From: a bacterium | Lineage (GTDB): Bacteria; Patescibacteriota; Patescibacteriia; Patescibacteriales; JAKAJF01 | Assembly (NCBI GenBank): GCA_021813875.1 | Contig: JAKAJF010000013.1 | Location: 1 to 13,540, forward strand | Direction of reading: 5' to 3' | Length of the DNA stretch: 13,540 bases | Part shown: in pieces, positions 13,393 through 13,540 of the stretch | Layout of the letters: each line of letters begins with the position of its first letter | Numbering within the stretch: the first letter of the stretch is position 1 | The notes under the pieces: generated by a model | The model's database searches: none | What the model saw: the letters and a program-made list of their open reading frames with translations, nothing else | What the model was told of the DNA's origin: nothing | Translations under genes and position numbers: made by a program

Positions 13393-13540
13393 ATGCCGAA
13401 AAAAATTTTTTTCTTATCCTTATCAATATTCTTAATTTCTGGCTGCTCATCCGGACTCGCCGCTAAGACCGTCTCGGGAAGCTTAGTTACGCCTCCCCGA
13501 GGCGGGTCGGCCGAAGCCGGCCCTGCAGCCCCTAATCCCG
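13393..13540 (+). CDS. Putative lipoprotein, N-terminal part, cut by the window end
   Basis: The frame is open from ATG 13393 to the end of the window (49 codons). It starts MPKKIFFLSLSIFLISGCSS, a signal peptide with a lipobox ISGC (15-18) and Cys18 as lipidation site. After it comes a Ser/Gly/Ala/Pro-rich stretch of about 30 residues that looks like a flexible linker. It follows the small cysteine protein by 2 nt (TAAATATG). The functional domain lies beyond the window, so no role can be given. Confidence 0.72.
   Translation, partial: MPKKIFFLSLSIFLISGCSSGLAAKTVSGSLVTPPRGGSAEAGPAAPNP

Noticed and set aside
1..13540. TGA read as an amino acid (recoded Patescibacterial lineages)
   Set aside because: TGA is the natural stop of the gldG-like, thioredoxin, ackA, GNAT, murJ and DoxX genes, with the next gene starting at or just after it in most cases.
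1..13540. CRISPR arrays, tRNA genes, insertion sequences, phage or defence genes
   Set aside because: No spaced direct repeats, no cloverleaf, no transposase or integrase motif was seen on either strand; the window reads as conserved chromosome.

Overview
The window looks like a piece of chromosome from a bacterium of the Candidate Phyla Radiation (Patescibacteria). This is an inference from gene content and style: all 16 recognisable genes lie on the + strand, they are tightly packed with ATGA/TGATG overlaps or 1-15 nt gaps, base composition is about half G+C, and there is a minimal fermentative module (PduL-type phosphotransacylase plus a short acetate kinase). TGA is used as an ordinary stop at several genes, so the recoded-TGA lineages are excluded. 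No tRNA, rRNA, CRISPR array, transposase or prophage gene was seen.

Layout. (1) 25-1137: membrane-anchored HtrA/DegS-like serine protease with one PDZ domain. (2) 1210-5551: a five-gene envelope ABC-transporter operon: GldA-like ATPase, GldF-like ABC-2 permease, GldG-like auxiliary protein, a small cytosolic thioredoxin, and a membrane-anchored DUF4340 protein. It closes with a strong hairpin terminator (5556-5594). (3) 5599-10354: a second transcription unit with a recognisable extended -10 promoter at one end and a terminator at the other: PfkB sugar kinase, PduL phosphotransacylase, acetate kinase, GNAT acetyltransferase and the lipid II flippase MurJ. PduL and AckA together turn acyl-CoA into acetate and ATP. 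(4) 10353-11575: a sigma-70-like promoter and strong Shine-Dalgarno drive a DoxX-family membrane protein, followed by a multi-pass membrane protein that looks like a prepilin peptidase without its catalytic aspartates. (5) 11581-13540: another very good promoter, an mRNA leader with two hairpins, a class II CCA tRNA nucleotidyltransferase with HD domain, a small cysteine-containing exported protein, and the start of a lipoprotein cut by the window edge.

Most of the content is housekeeping or envelope function. The points worth a second look are: the thioredoxin inside the Gld-type operon; an acetate kinase with a C-terminal deletion and an altered GIGEN motif; a MurJ lacking several charged cavity residues known from E. 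coli; the possible prepilin-peptidase pseudoenzyme; the structured leader of the CCA enzyme; and a recurrent AATATG start context with little Shine-Dalgarno support. I found no clearly new multi-gene defence or mobile system.
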